Position numbers and translations under genes: made by a program. The notes below the pieces were generated by a model. The model saw only the letters and a program-made list of their open reading frames with translations, did not search any database and had not been told where the DNA came from. From NCBI GenBank assembly GCA_028291365.1, contig JAQGIE010000075.1, positions 1 through 42,098 of the forward strand: a DNA stretch of 42,098 nt. Direction: 5' to 3'. Origin of the DNA: Rhodospirillales bacterium. Its GTDB lineage: Bacteria > Pseudomonadota > Alphaproteobacteria > BOG-932 > Roseiterribacteraceae. Shown here piece after piece: positions 7,967-16,371 of the stretch; position 1 is the stretch's first letter, and each line of letters starts with the position of its first letter.

Positions 7967-8650
7967 CTAGCGAGGCGCGCCTTCGCTCGCAAGACGCGCG
8001 CGGTGATAGACGTGCGACATCGCCGCCGCGCCGACGATCGGGGCGAGCAGGTTCAACAGCGGAACGTAGGACATTGCGGCGATGCCGACGCCCGCCACGA
8101 AGGCAGTAAAGGGCGTTGCGTTCAGGCGCCGCCGCGCGTCGGCAGGGCGTTCGTGGCGCACGCCGACCATCTGGAAATATTCGCGCCCGATCAGCCAGCC
8201 ATTGACCACCAGGAACACGACCAGGTTGGCGCCGGGAATGAGATAGAGCGGCAGCACCAGCAGGTTCAGCAGCAGCGCCTTCAGCGCAAAGCCGACTCCG
8301 GTCCATAAGATCTCGGCCAAGGTCTGTTTGCGCGGTGCCGGAACGCCCGGATACCAGCGCCGCTCGACCGCTTCGAGCACGTTGTCGAGCAGAAGCCCCG
8401 CCACCGTCAGCACGATGGTCGAGAACAGCAGCAAGGTGACGCCGACCGTGGCGAGAAAGGCGAGCGCGCGCGCCGCCCAGTCGAGCCACGACGCTTCGAA
8501 GAAATGCGTCTGGTGAAGCGCAGCGCCGGCACCGAACCAGGCCAGCAGCAAGAACAGCGCCGTCGCTACGACGCTTTTGAAGAAGGCGCCGCGGATGGCG
8601 GGGTCGCCGAGCTGGCCGAAAGCGCGGTTGAAGGCTTCGAGCGTGAAGAT
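7967..8650 (-). CDS. EI24 domain (CysZ-like) membrane protein, apparent ATC start
   Basis: Multi-pass inner-membrane protein of the EI24/CysZ family. Visible are several hydrophobic helices, the motif LLNLLVLPLYLIPGANLVVFLVVNG (in two halves) and the downstream GREYFQMVGVRHE typical of the family. Function in this subgroup is unproven; E. coli CysZ carries sulfate. The homologous N-terminal part (FTLEAFNRAFGQLGDP) lies upstream of the first usual start codon, a TTG at 8551 that would remove about 33 conserved residues. The only fitting codon before FTLEAF is ATC at 8650, one base after the homospermidine synthase stop. It is either a rare ATC start, an ATG lost by one substitution, or a sequence error. 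Full length would be 227 residues, the usual size. Confidence 0.8.
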   Translation of the reverse strand: MFTLEAFNRAFGQLGDPAIRGAFFKSVVATALFLLLAWFGAGAALHQTHFFEASWLDWAARALAFLATVGVTLLLFSTIVLTVAGLLLDNVLEAVERRWYPGVPAPRKQTLAEILWTGVGFALKALLLNLLVLPLYLIPGANLVVFLVVNGWLIGREYFQMVGVRHERPADARRRLNATPFTAFVAGVGIAAMSYVPLLNLLAPIVGAAAMSHVYHRARLASEGAPR

Positions 8651-8651
8651 G

Positions 8652-10067
8652 TCAGGTCACTCGCACGTTCAGGAACTGCCACGGATCGGAACGATCCAGA
8701 TCTTCGGGGAACAACGTCGCCCGATCGACCAGGGGCGTCCAGTCTGTGTAAACGCCCACCAGCTTGCCGAGATACGGCCGCATGATCGCCATGCAGCGCT
8801 GGTGATCCATCTCGTCGGCTTCGACGACACCCTCGTTCGGATGTTCGAGCGCCCAGACCATGCCCGCGAGCACTGCGATGCAGACCTGCAGCGAGGTCGC
8901 GTTGTTGTACGGCGCCAGCTCGCGCGCTTCCTCGACGCTGAGCTGCGAGCCGTACCAGTACGCATTCTTGGCGTGACCCGCGAGCAGCACGCCGAGTTCG
9001 TCGACGCCTGACACGATCTCGTCCATCAGCAGACGTTGCGTCGCCTGCTGGTGCCAGTTCTTGCCCGCCAGCTCGTGCACCGACTTCACCGCGTCGTCGC
9101 ACGGGTGATAGGCGTAATGCACGGTGGGCCGGTAGGCCGGCCTGGCGGCGTCGCCGACCGTGTAATAGTCGGCGATCGAAATCGCTTCGCTGTGCGTGAT
9201 GAGAAAGCCGTGGAACGGACCTTCGTACGGCGTCCAGGTGCGCACGCGCGTCGACGCGCCCGGCCGCATCAAATAGATCGCGGCCTTGCAGCCGACTTCG
9301 TGGCCACGCCCGTCAGCGGGAAAATGTTTCTCGTGGCTGCCCCAGCCGAGTTCGGCCGGCTGGCAACCTTCGCTGACGAAACCGTCAATCGACCAGGTGT
9401 TGACGAACTCGCCGACTTTCTTCGGCACGCTCGCCACCTGCGTGTCGCGCTCGGCGACGTGAATCACTTTGACGTTGAGCTTGTGCGCCAGCGCGGCCCA
9501 GCCGGCGCGATCTTTCGGCACCGTCGCGTCGACACCGGTATCGCGCGCGATGTTGAGCAGCGCTTCTTTGACGAGGTGCGAGACCAGACCGGGATTGGCG
9601 CCGTGCGTCATCACCGCGGTCGGCGCGTTCGGCTCTTTCAACGCCAGCGCGCTGGCGCGCAGCGCGTAATTGGTGCGCTGGTCCTGGGTCAGGTTGGGAT
9701 CGGTATAGCCGCCCCGCCACGGCTCGACGCAGGTGTCGAGATAGAGCGCGCCGACTTCGCGCGCGAACTCGACCAGCGCCACCGACGACACTTCGACCGA
9801 CAGGTTGAGCAGGAAGTCGCCTTTGCCCAGCAGCGGGCGCAGCACGTCGCGATAATTCTCGCGCGTCAGCGGATGCTGCACGAACTTGATGCCGTAATTG
9901 GCCGCTTCGGCCGAACCTTTCGGCTCCGCCGTCACGATGGTGATGCGTTCGGGCGCGACATCGATATGGCGCAGGATCAGCGGCAGCACGCCCTGGCCGA
10001 TCGAGCCGAAGCCGACGATGACGAGACGACCGCCCAAGGCGGCATGTTTGATCTGGTCGTGCGCCAT
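8652..10067 (-). CDS. hss: Homospermidine synthase
   Basis: NAD-dependent enzyme that forms homospermidine from putrescine (or putrescine plus spermidine), the main triamine of many alphaproteobacteria. The protein is 471 residues, the family's usual length. A Rossmann motif GFGSIGQG is at about residues 19-26. The family pattern continues with NLSVEVSSVALVEFAREVGALYLDTCVEPW, seen in pieces, MTHGANPGLVSHLVKEAL, and the C-terminal QLSVEEARELAPYNNATSLQV segment. ATG at 10067 follows a GAGG box by nine bases; a GTG 81 bases further upstream adds unrelated residues. The EI24 gene follows within a base, suggesting co-transcription. No decarboxylase for putrescine supply is in the window. Confidence 0.95.
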   Translation of the reverse strand: MAHDQIKHAALGGRLVIVGFGSIGQGVLPLILRHIDVAPERITIVTAEPKGSAEAANYGIKFVQHPLTRENYRDVLRPLLGKGDFLLNLSVEVSSVALVEFAREVGALYLDTCVEPWRGGYTDPNLTQDQRTNYALRASALALKEPNAPTAVMTHGANPGLVSHLVKEALLNIARDTGVDATVPKDRAGWAALAHKLNVKVIHVAERDTQVASVPKKVGEFVNTWSIDGFVSEGCQPAELGWGSHEKHFPADGRGHEVGCKAAIYLMRPGASTRVRTWTPYEGPFHGFLITHSEAISIADYYTVGDAARPAYRPTVHYAYHPCDDAVKSVHELAGKNWHQQATQRLLMDEIVSGVDELGVLLAGHAKNAYWYGSQLSVEEARELAPYNNATSLQVCIAVLAGMVWALEHPNEGVVEADEMDHQRCMAIMRPYLGKLVGVYTDWTPLVDRATLFPEDLDRSDPWQFLNVRVT

Positions 10068-10191
10068 GGGACGGACCTCGACGAAAAAGCAGGGGGAGCG
10101 CGGAAAAAGGCGGAGCCGCAAAAACAGGATAAGGACCCGGATCGTCAAGCTTCGGGCGGTGCTCGATCCGCGGACATGCCGAATCCGGCGC

Positions 10192-10221
10192 TTGCCTTTG
10201 AAGCGCAGATCGCGTTAGAAC
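10192..10221 (+). promoter_or_regulatory. Possible sigma-70-like promoter for the 29-residue peptide gene
   Basis: TTGCCT at 10192 and TAGAAC at 10216 are separated by 18 bases in the 240-base divergent gap between hss and the small gene. Both hexamers match the consensus only partly. No other clear site is visible in this gap. Confidence 0.3.
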
Positions 10222-10282
10222 GTCGCAGTGCGGCAGGCTGTCGCATACGCCGGCAGAACAAGTAAAAACCGCCGGTCACCAC

Positions 10283-10306
10283 GGGAGGAACGTCGGGAGG
10301 AACGTC
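10283..10306 (+). repeat. Perfect 12-bp tandem duplication carrying the Shine-Dalgarno site
   Basis: GGGAGGAACGTC occurs twice without a gap. The second GGAGG is seven bases from the ATG at 10308, an ideal spacing; the first is 19 bases away. The duplication fixes the start of the small gene and gives two ribosome-docking sites in tandem. Confidence 0.85.
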
Positions 10307-10307
10307 G

Positions 10308-10397
10308 ATGGCTAGCAAAAACACGCTGTATTACATGCTGGGCGTCGCTGTCGTCGGCGCGCTCGGATTTACGGCGTTGCAGTTCCTGACCGGCTAG
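10308..10397 (+). CDS. 29-residue single-span membrane peptide
   Basis: ATG at 10308, TAG at 10395-10397. A short polar start (MASKNTLYY) is followed by one hydrophobic segment (MLGVAVVGALGFTALQFL) and a final TG, which makes a single transmembrane helix. The start is supported by the best Shine-Dalgarno in the window, present in two tandem copies. No family is recognised. It stands alone between hss (divergent) and an MFS gene, and the transcript runs into four hairpins, the last a strong terminator. It could be a membrane-complex accessory subunit or a type I toxin-like peptide. It lacks the strong positive charge of many toxins, so I do not choose between these. Confidence 0.7.
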   Translation: MASKNTLYYMLGVAVVGALGFTALQFLTG

Positions 10398-10516
10398 TCC
10401 GGTCGAACTGGACCGGGGATCGTCCCCGGAAGGCGCAAAAAAGCGCCGAACCACGCGAGGCCTGCCTCGCACCGAGGGGCCGCCTTCCGCACACCGGAAG
10501 GCGGCCCTTGTTCTTT
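10398..10516 (+). ncRNA. Candidate structured RNA: four consecutive hairpins after the 29-residue peptide
   Basis: Four perfect stems follow one another with 2 to 7 bases between. H1 10413-10429 (CCGGGGA/TCCCCGG, 3-base loop); H2 10432-10447 (GGCGC/GCGCC, loop of six A); H3 10455-10470 (GCGAGG/CCTCGC, 4-base loop); H4 10477-10507 (13-bp stem, 5-base loop) with TTGTTCTTT after it. A simple 3' UTR needs only the last. The array could be the 3' UTR of the small gene or a separate small RNA processed from it. No known RNA family is recognised. Confidence 0.5.
10477..10516 (+). terminator. Rho-independent terminator
   Basis: The 13-bp stem (GGGCCGCCTTCCG pairing with CGGAAGGCGGCCC), loop CACAC and tail TTGTTCTTT separate the small peptide transcript from the MFS gene. 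Confidence 0.85.
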
Positions 10517-10624
10517 GTGGCCGGGCTGCCTGCGGGTGGGTTCGTCGTCGTGGTTGCGGCTCGTTGACCGGGCTGCAGCCACCGTCGATGGTCGCCGCTG
10601 TTTCGAGTCGAGGTTTCTCCCCCC

Positions 10625-11890
10625 GTGTCCGCCGCATCTCAACTGACGCCCGTCGAGCGTCGGATCACGCTGCTCGTTGCCGCCGTCCAGTTCGTCAACG
10701 TGCTCGACTTCATGATGGTGCTGCCGCTCGGCCCCGACTTCGCGGTGGCGCTCGGCATTCCGACCTCGCATCTCGGCTATATCGGTGGCGCCTACACGCT
10801 CGCCGCCTTCGTCAGCGGCCTCGCCGGCGCGCTGGTGCTCGACCGGTTCGACCGGCGCCAGGCGCTGGCGGTTGCGATCGGCGGTCTCGTCATCGCGACT
10901 GCGTTGGGCGGCTTCGCGGTCGACCTGCCGACCATGCTCGGCGCGCGCATGCTGGCTGGATTTTTCGGCGGACCCGCGACGTCGCTCGCACTCGCCATCA
11001 TTGCGGACTCGGTGCCGCCGGAACGGCGCGGCCGTGCCATGGGCATGGTCAGCGCATCCTTCGCGGTGACCAGCGTCGTCGGCATGCCGATCGGACTCGA
11101 ACTGGCGCGCCTCGGCGGCTGGCGGTTGCCGTTCTTCGGCGTCGCCGGGCTCGGCGCCGTAATCGCGTTTCTCGTCGTCTGGGCGATGCCGCCGCAGCGC
11201 GCACACCTGCAACAGCCGGGCGGTGAAGCGCACCGCGTCGCCTCGTTCGGCGAGTTGCTGGCGCAGCCGATGACGCGGCTGGCGATGCTGCTGGTGTCGC
11301 TCGCGATCGTGACCGGCTTCATGCTGTTTCCAAACTTCTCAGCCTGGATCCAGTTCAATCTCGGCTTTCCGCGGGCGCAGATCGGCGTGCTCTACATGCT
11401 CGGCGGCTGCATCGGATTCTTCGTCACGCGCTATGTCGGGATCGGGATCGACAAATTCGGCGGTGCGCCGATCGCGATCGCGTCGGCTGTGCTCAACGTC
11501 GTGATGATCTGGGCGGTGTTCCTCACGGACAAGCCGCCGATCTCGCTCTACGTCATCTTCCCGCTCTTCATGGCGGCGAACGCCGCGCGCATGGTGGTGG
11601 TCTCGACCATCACGTCGAAAGTGCCGGGGCCGACCGAACGCGCGCGCTTCATGTCGTTGACCTCGGCGACGCAGCACATTTCGAGCGCGTTCGCGGCATT
11701 TCTCGCGTCGGCCGTGCTGATCGAGCTGCCCGGCGGTGCGCTGGCCGGGATCATGCCCTTGGCGGTTGCTGCGATGGTGTTGGCGACGGTCGTGCCGCCG
11801 CTGGTCTGGTCCGTCGAACGCTTCGTCGACTCGCGTTCGCGTTCGCTGCGCGTGCAGACGATGGTCGAGACCTCGCCGGCCCGTTCCTGA
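10625..11890 (+). CDS. MFS transporter
   Basis: Integral membrane protein of 421 residues with the twelve-helix pattern of the major facilitator superfamily. The first helix contains the typical NVLDFMMVLPLGPDF, and the loop between helices 2 and 3 has LVLDRFDRRQAL, a version of the family's motif A (GxxxDRxGRR). A second half begins near residue 205 after a cytoplasmic loop. The N-terminal half resembles drug and arabinose-type efflux carriers, but the substrate is not deducible. GTG at 10625 is the likely start (MSAASQLTPVERR); a GAGG box lies about 10 bases upstream. It is a monocistronic unit, bounded by a terminator on each side. Confidence 0.88.
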   Translation: MSAASQLTPVERRITLLVAAVQFVNVLDFMMVLPLGPDFAVALGIPTSHLGYIGGAYTLAAFVSGLAGALVLDRFDRRQALAVAIGGLVIATALGGFAVDLPTMLGARMLAGFFGGPATSLALAIIADSVPPERRGRAMGMVSASFAVTSVVGMPIGLELARLGGWRLPFFGVAGLGAVIAFLVVWAMPPQRAHLQQPGGEAHRVASFGELLAQPMTRLAMLLVSLAIVTGFMLFPNFSAWIQFNLGFPRAQIGVLYMLGGCIGFFVTRYVGIGIDKFGGAPIAIASAVLNVVMIWAVFLTDKPPISLYVIFPLFMAANAARMVVVSTITSKVPGPTERARFMSLTSATQHISSAFAAFLASAVLIELPGGALAGIMPLAVAAMVLATVVPPLVWSVERFVDSRSRSLRVQTMVETSPARS

Positions 11891-11892
11891 AA

Positions 11893-11927
11893 AACAAAAG
11901 GCGGCCACATGGGCCGCCTTTCTTCTT
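11893..11927. terminator. Bidirectional terminator between the MFS gene and sdhB
   Basis: AAGGCGGCC-ACATG-GGCCGCCTT is a perfect 9-bp stem with a 5-base loop. It is followed by TCTTCTT on the plus strand and by TTTTGTTTT on the minus strand, so it can end both convergent transcripts. Confidence 0.85.
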
Positions 11928-11943
11928 CGGTTGCGCGTGCCGT

Positions 11944-12720
11944 TTAGCGGCGAACGACCATCAACTTCTTGATCTCGGCGATCGCCTTGGCGGGGTTGAG
12001 GCCCTTGGGGCAGGTCGTCGTGCAATTCATGATGGTGTGGCAGCGATAGAGGCGGAACGGATCTTCGAGATTGTCGAGACGTTCGCCCTTCGCTTCGTCG
12101 CGGCTGTCGGCGATCCAGCGATAGGCCTGCAGCAGGACCGCGGGGCCGAGATAGCGGTCGCCCGACCACCAATAGCTCGGGCACGAGGTCGAGCAGCAGA
12201 AGCAGAGAATGCACTCATAGAGACCGTCAAGCTTGGCGCGCTCTTCCGGGCTCTGCAGCCGCTCGCGCGACGGCGGCGGGGACTGGGTCTTCATCCACGG
12301 CTCGATCGAGGCGAGCTGCGCATAGGTATGCGTCAGGTCGGGGACGAGGTCCTTGACCACCGGCATGTGCGGCAGCGGATTGACCTTCACGTCGCCGTCG
12401 ATCTCTTCGATCGCCTTGGTGCAGGCCAGCGTGTTCATGCCGTCGATATTCATCGCGCACGAGCCGCAGATGCCTTCACGGCATGAACGGCGCAGCGTCA
12501 GCGTCTGGTCGATGTCGTTTTTGATGTGCAGCAGCGCATCGAGGATCATCGGCCCGCAATTGGCGAGATCGATCGTGTAGGTATCGACGCGCGGCGTCTG
12601 CCCGTCGTCGGGCGACCAGCGATAGATCTTGAAGGTCTTGGGCTTCTTCGGAGACGGCGGCGCCGGATGCGTGGTTCCGGTGCGGATCTTCGAGTTCTTC
12701 GGGAGCGTGAATTCGGCCAT
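11944..12720 (-). CDS. sdhB: Succinate dehydrogenase iron-sulfur subunit
   Basis: Electron-transfer subunit of complex II (258 residues), linking the flavin of SdhA to quinone in the membrane. All cluster ligands are present: Cys80, 85, 88 and 100 for the [2Fe-2S]; Cys170, 173, 176 with 237 (CPKG) for the [4Fe-4S]; Cys180, 227 and 233 for the [3Fe-4S]. This follows the standard C-x2-C-x2-C-x3-CP and C-x5-C-x3-CP spacing. An N-terminal extension rich in Pro and Lys (about residues 8-28) precedes the ferredoxin fold. It is the last gene of the sdhCDAB operon, 16 bases after sdhA, and ends at a bidirectional terminator. Confidence 0.98.
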   Translation of the reverse strand: MAEFTLPKNSKIRTGTTHPAPPSPKKPKTFKIYRWSPDDGQTPRVDTYTIDLANCGPMILDALLHIKNDIDQTLTLRRSCREGICGSCAMNIDGMNTLACTKAIEEIDGDVKVNPLPHMPVVKDLVPDLTHTYAQLASIEPWMKTQSPPPSRERLQSPEERAKLDGLYECILCFCCSTSCPSYWWSGDRYLGPAVLLQAYRWIADSRDEAKGERLDNLEDPFRLYRCHTIMNCTTTCPKGLNPAKAIAEIKKLMVVRR

Positions 12721-12736
12721 CGTCCAAGCCTTTTAT

Positions 12737-14542
12737 TTAATAGACGCGCTTCTTGGGCGGGAAGGTCTGCACTTCGTTGGTCAGCGTGTTGAGGTGCACG
12801 GGACGGTCGCCGAGGCGCGTCGTGCCTTTCTCGACATCGACCCACACGGTCGAGTGCTTCATCCAGTTGACGTCGTCGCGATCGGGAAAATCTTCGCGCG
12901 CGTGGGCGCCGCGGCTTTCCTGGCGATTGAGCGCCGAATGCACGGTCGCAACCGCCTGCGCCATCAGATTGTCGAGCTCGAGCGTTTCGACCAGATCGGA
13001 ATTCCAGACCATCGAACGGTCGGACACGTTGACGTCGCCGCGCTTCGACCAGACCTGCTCCATGCGCTTGCGGCCCGCTTCGAGCGACTCGCCGGTGCGG
13101 AATACCGCGACATCGGTCTGCATCGTGCGCTGCATCTCGAGACGCAGCTTGGCGGTCGGGGTCGAGCCCTTGGCATTGCGCCAGCGATCAAGGTGAGCCA
13201 GAGCGCGGTCCGTTTCGGACTGCGGAATGGAGCGGTGCGACGAGCCGGGCTCGACCACTTCGGCGGCGCGGATCGCGGCGGCGCGACCGAACACGACGAG
13301 ATCGAGCAGCGAGTTCGATCCGAGACGGTTGGCGCCGTGCACCGACACGCAGGCCGCTTCGCCCACCGCCATCAGGCCGGGCACGACGCGATCCTTGTCG
13401 GTCTCGGTCGGGTTCAGCACTTCGGTGCGGAAGTTGGTCGGGATGCCGCCCATATTGTAGTGCACGGTCGGCTGGACAGGGATCGGTTCCTTGGTCACGT
13501 CGACGCCGGCGAAGACTCTTGCGGTCTCGGAAATTCCGGGCAGGCGCTGATGGATGATCGCCGGATCGATATGCTCGATGTGCAGATGGATATGGTCTTT
13601 GAGCGGACCGACGCCGCGGCCTTCGCGGATCTCGATCGTCATCGAACGCGAGACGACGTCGCGGCTGGCGAGGTCCTTGGCGCTCGGCGCGTAACGCTCC
13701 ATGAAGCGCTCGCCGTTCGAGTTGGTGAGATAGCCGCCTTCACCGCGCACGCCTTCGGTGATGAGACAGCCGGCGCCGTAGATGCCGGTAGGATGGAACT
13801 GCACGAATTCCATGTCCTGCAGCGGCAGGCCGGCGCGCAGCACCATCGCGTTGCCGTCGCCGGTGCAGGTATGCGCCGAGGTCGCGCTGAAATAGGCACG
13901 GCCGTAGCCGCCGGTCGCCAGCACGGTCTGGTGGGCCCGGAAACGATGGATCGAACCGTCGTCGAGATTCCACGCCATGACGCCGCGGCAGCCGCCGTCG
14001 TCGTCCATCAGCAGATCGAGCGCGAAATACTCGATGAAGAATTCGGCCTGATGCTTCAGCGCCTGCTGATAGAGCGTGTGCAGGATGGCGTGGCCGGTAC
14101 GGTCGGCCGCGGCGCAGGTGCGATACGCGGTGCCTTCGCCGTAGCGCGTGGTCATGCCGCCGAAGGCGCGCTGATAGATCTTGCCCACGTCGGTCCGGCT
14201 GAACGGCACGCCGTAATGTTCAAGCTCGATGATCGCGGGGATCGCCTCGCGACACATATATTCGATCGAGTCCTGGTCGCCGAGCCAGTCCGACCCCTTC
14301 ACGGTGTCGTACATGTGCCAGCGCCAATCGTCCTCGCCCATATTGCCGAGCGCGGCCGAGATGCCGCCCTGCGCCGCGACCGTATGGCTGCGCGTCGGGA
14401 AGACTTTGCTGATCACCGCGGTCTTCAATCCGCGCTCGACCATGCCGACGGCCGCGCGCAGGCCGGCACCGCCGGCCCCGACGATGACGACGTCATATTC
14501 ATGCTCGGTGACCGGATAGGCGCCGGTGGAAACAGAAGCCAT
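12737..14542 (-). CDS. sdhA: Succinate dehydrogenase flavoprotein subunit
   Basis: Catalytic subunit of complex II (601 residues), oxidising succinate to fumarate. The N-terminal FAD-binding motif [13 protein letters not shown] is at about residues 20-31, and [12 protein letters not shown] contains His53, the site of covalent FAD attachment. Active-site segments include [21 protein letters not shown], seen around residue 240, and [23 protein letters not shown] around residue 400. The C-terminus ([12 protein letters not shown]) is standard. The ATG at 14542 shares one base with the sdhD stop (TGATG), so translation is coupled. Confidence 0.98.
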   Translation of the reverse strand: MASVSTGAYPVTEHEYDVVIVGAGGAGLRAAVGMVERGLKTAVISKVFPTRSHTVAAQGGISAALGNMGEDDWRWHMYDTVKGSDWLGDQDSIEYMCREAIPAIIELEHYGVPFSRTDVGKIYQRAFGGMTTRYGEGTAYRTCAAADRTGHAILHTLYQQALKHQAEFFIEYFALDLLMDDDGGCRGVMAWNLDDGSIHRFRAHQTVLATGGYGRAYFSATSAHTCTGDGNAMVLRAGLPLQDMEFVQFHPTGIYGAGCLITEGVRGEGGYLTNSNGERFMERYAPSAKDLASRDVVSRSMTIEIREGRGVGPLKDHIHLHIEHIDPAIIHQRLPGISETARVFAGVDVTKEPIPVQPTVHYNMGGIPTNFRTEVLNPTETDKDRVVPGLMAVGEAACVSVHGANRLGSNSLLDLVVFGRAAAIRAAEVVEPGSSHRSIPQSETDRALAHLDRWRNAKGSTPTAKLRLEMQRTMQTDVAVFRTGESLEAGRKRMEQVWSKRGDVNVSDRSMVWNSDLVETLELDNLMAQAVATVHSALNRQESRGAHAREDFPDRDDVNWMKHSTVWVDVEKGTTRLGDRPVHLNTLTNEVQTFPPKKRVY

Positions 14543-14940
14543 CAGACGACTCCGAAAGCGATGCGCAGCACCGCGATGACGGTCGCGGTGATCAGCCCCA
14601 CCGCGGCGAATTTGGTGACAATGATCGCGGCCAGGCGCGCGCCTTCATGGCCGATGTAATCCTCGTACACGACCTGCAGACCCAGCGCGGCGTGCCAGAA
14701 GGAAACGACCGAGGTCAGGATCAGCAGCACCGTGTTGAGCGGCCGGGCGACGAAGATCAGCGCCGCCTCATGGCTGGCGCCCGAGAGGCGCACCACCACC
14801 CAGACGAACCACAGCGTCAGCACCACCAGCGCCAGCGCGGTGAGGCGCTGCAGCCACCAATGTTCGACGCCTTCCTTGGCCGAACCGAGTCCGCGGGCGC
14901 GGGCGAGCGGCGCGGCGTACGAGCGAATGCGCGACGACAT
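14542..14940 (-). CDS. sdhD: Succinate dehydrogenase membrane anchor subunit
   Basis: Hydrophobic anchor of 132 residues with three transmembrane helices (about 32-51, 66-90 and 102-128). His83 in SFWHAALG is at the position of the haem b ligand, and Asp94-Tyr95 (YEDY) matches the quinone-site pair of the family. A short conserved start ([19 protein letters not shown]) is typical of alphaproteobacterial SdhD. It lies between sdhC (nine bases upstream) and sdhA (one-base overlap). Confidence 0.95.
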   Translation of the reverse strand: MSSRIRSYAAPLARARGLGSAKEGVEHWWLQRLTALALVVLTLWFVWVVVRLSGASHEAALIFVARPLNTVLLILTSVVSFWHAALGLQVVYEDYIGHEGARLAAIIVTKFAAVGLITATVIAVLRIAFGVV

Positions 14941-14949
14941 GTTCGCCTC

Positions 14950-15363
14950 TTACAGAACGAAAGCGGCGGCCCAGGCGGCCGCGGTCAGCAGGATCGAAGC
15001 GGCGATGACGATCACGCCGCCGGTCTTCACCGAAGGCAGGTCGAGCGCGGCGCCGGTGTCCCAGACGAGGTGCCGGATGCCGTTCGCCAGGTGCAGGAAC
15101 AGCGACCAGGTCCAGCCCAGCAGCAGGAGCAGGCCGAGCGGCGAGTTGAGGAAGCCGCGCAGCGACCCATAGGCCTCGGGGCCGCTGGCCAGCGCCAGGA
15201 TCCACCAGGTGAAGAGCAGCAGGCCGCCCGCGAGCGCGATGCCCGTCGCGCGATGCAGCACCGAGATCACCATCGACAGGTGCCAGCGATAGATCTGCAG
15301 ATGCGGCGAGAGCGGGCGGTTCGCGCCGGCGATCGGCGGCGAGGAAGTATTGTGCGTGGCCAT
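14950..15363 (-). CDS. sdhC: Succinate dehydrogenase cytochrome b556 subunit
   Basis: Second membrane anchor, 137 residues, first gene of sdhCDAB. The family signature RPLSPHLQIYRWHLSMVISVLHRATG appears at residues 16-41 (in part here). HLANGIRHLVWD holds His91, the position of the haem b ligand. Three transmembrane helices follow the usual plan. It starts with ATG at 15363. The 95 bases upstream are unusually AT-rich for this window and probably hold the operon promoter, though I cannot name a convincing -35/-10 pair. A small hairpin covers the ribosome-binding area. Confidence 0.96.
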   Translation of the reverse strand: MATHNTSSPPIAGANRPLSPHLQIYRWHLSMVISVLHRATGIALAGGLLLFTWWILALASGPEAYGSLRGFLNSPLGLLLLLGWTWSLFLHLANGIRHLVWDTGAALDLPSVKTGGVIVIAASILLTAAAWAAAFVL

Positions 15364-15378
15364 GCGGGACCTATCCCG
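15364..15378 (-). promoter_or_regulatory. Small hairpin at the sdhC ribosome-binding site
   Basis: On the minus strand CGGGA-TAGG-TCCCG forms a 5-bp stem whose loop holds the only AGG near the start, ending one base before the ATG. It could modulate initiation on sdhC, but a 5-bp stem can also occur by chance. Confidence 0.3.
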
Positions 15379-15458
15379 TTGATGCGCTGCGATTAACGGT
15401 CGGACTTATAGAGTCATAAGAAGCCCGTGGTCTACGCCCCGCAGGTGAAACGAGTTTC

Positions 15459-16361
15459 TTACGCCGCCGGACCGATCTGATGGTCCAGACGGTGGTCGTC
15501 GAGCCCGGCCGGTTCCTGGTGGATCAGAACTTCGGCCCTGGGGAAGGCCACGCGCAATTGCTGTTCGATCACGTCAGCGATCTCGTGCGCGCGGGTCAGC
15601 GAGAGCTCGCCTTCGAGTTCGAGATGGAGCTCGACGAATTCAGCCGTACCCGAGCTGCGCGTGCGCAGATCGTGCAGCCCGCGCGCCTCGGGATGCGCCA
15701 GCACGATGCGCTTGATCTCGGCCCGCGCCGCTTCGGGCAGTTCGCGATCCATCAGCATGTCGAGCGAGCCGCGCGCGATGCGGACCGCGCTCCACACCAG
15801 CCAGGCGCCAACCGCGAAGCCCAGCCCGACGTCCCACCATGAATTGCCGGTCCACCGGACCAGCAGCAGCGCCACGATCACTGCCGTGTTGGTGGCGAGA
15901 TCGCTGACGTAATGAATACTGTCGGCGCCGATCGCGACCGAGCCCGACGCGGCGACGACGCGGCGCTGGAAACTCACCAGCAGCGCGGTGATTACGATCG
16001 AAAAACACATGACGCCCAGCGCCCAGCCCTCATTGACGATGGGCTGCGGGTCGAGCGCCTTGGCGCCGGCCTGGATCGTCAGCAGCACCGCCGAGCCGCC
16101 GACGAAGGCGGCCTGGACCAACGCCGCCAGCGGTTCGGCCTTGCCGTGGCCGAAACGGTGATGCCGGTCGGCCGGCTTGGCTGCGTGAAGCACGCTGATC
16201 AGCGTGACGCCGGACGCCAGCAGGTCGACCGACGAATCGATCAGCGACGACAGGATCGCGACCGAGCCCGAGGCGAGATAGGCGGCCGCTTTGCCCGCGA
16301 TCAGCAGCAGCGCCGCGGTGACGCTGGCATAGGCAGCGCGGCGGACGGACCTTGCCGTCAT
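15459..16361 (-). CDS. Cation diffusion facilitator, FieF-like
   Basis: Proton-coupled divalent cation exporter of the inner membrane, 300 residues. The metal-binding quartet of the FieF/YiiP group is complete: Asp42 and Asp46 in SSLIDSSVDLLAS, with His150 and Asp154 in GADSIHYVSDLATN. This DD-HD arrangement is the Zn/Fe/Cd type. Six transmembrane helices precede a cytoplasmic ferredoxin-like domain from about residue 205 (ARGLHDLRTRSSGTAEFVELHLELEG, in part). ATG at 16361 follows GGAGG and the pdxH stop by ten bases, so it forms an operon with pdxH. Exact metal preference is not decided by sequence. Confidence 0.92.
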   Translation of the reverse strand: MTARSVRRAAYASVTAALLLIAGKAAAYLASGSVAILSSLIDSSVDLLASGVTLISVLHAAKPADRHHRFGHGKAEPLAALVQAAFVGGSAVLLTIQAGAKALDPQPIVNEGWALGVMCFSIVITALLVSFQRRVVAASGSVAIGADSIHYVSDLATNTAVIVALLLVRWTGNSWWDVGLGFAVGAWLVWSAVRIARGSLDMLMDRELPEAARAEIKRIVLAHPEARGLHDLRTRSSGTAEFVELHLELEGELSLTRAHEIADVIEQQLRVAFPRAEVLIHQEPAGLDDHRLDHQIGPAA

Positions 16362-16371
16362 GCGGCCTCCG

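Noticed and set aside
10083-10124. Three A5 tracts upstream of hss suggesting intrinsic DNA bending
   Set aside because: Spacings of 20 and 16 bases are not consistently in phase with the helix, so bending cannot be claimed.
12629-14659. A long plus-strand frame opposite sdhA
   Set aside because: It is antisense to a fully conserved sdhA and gives His/Arg/Asp-rich sequence with no recognisable domain.
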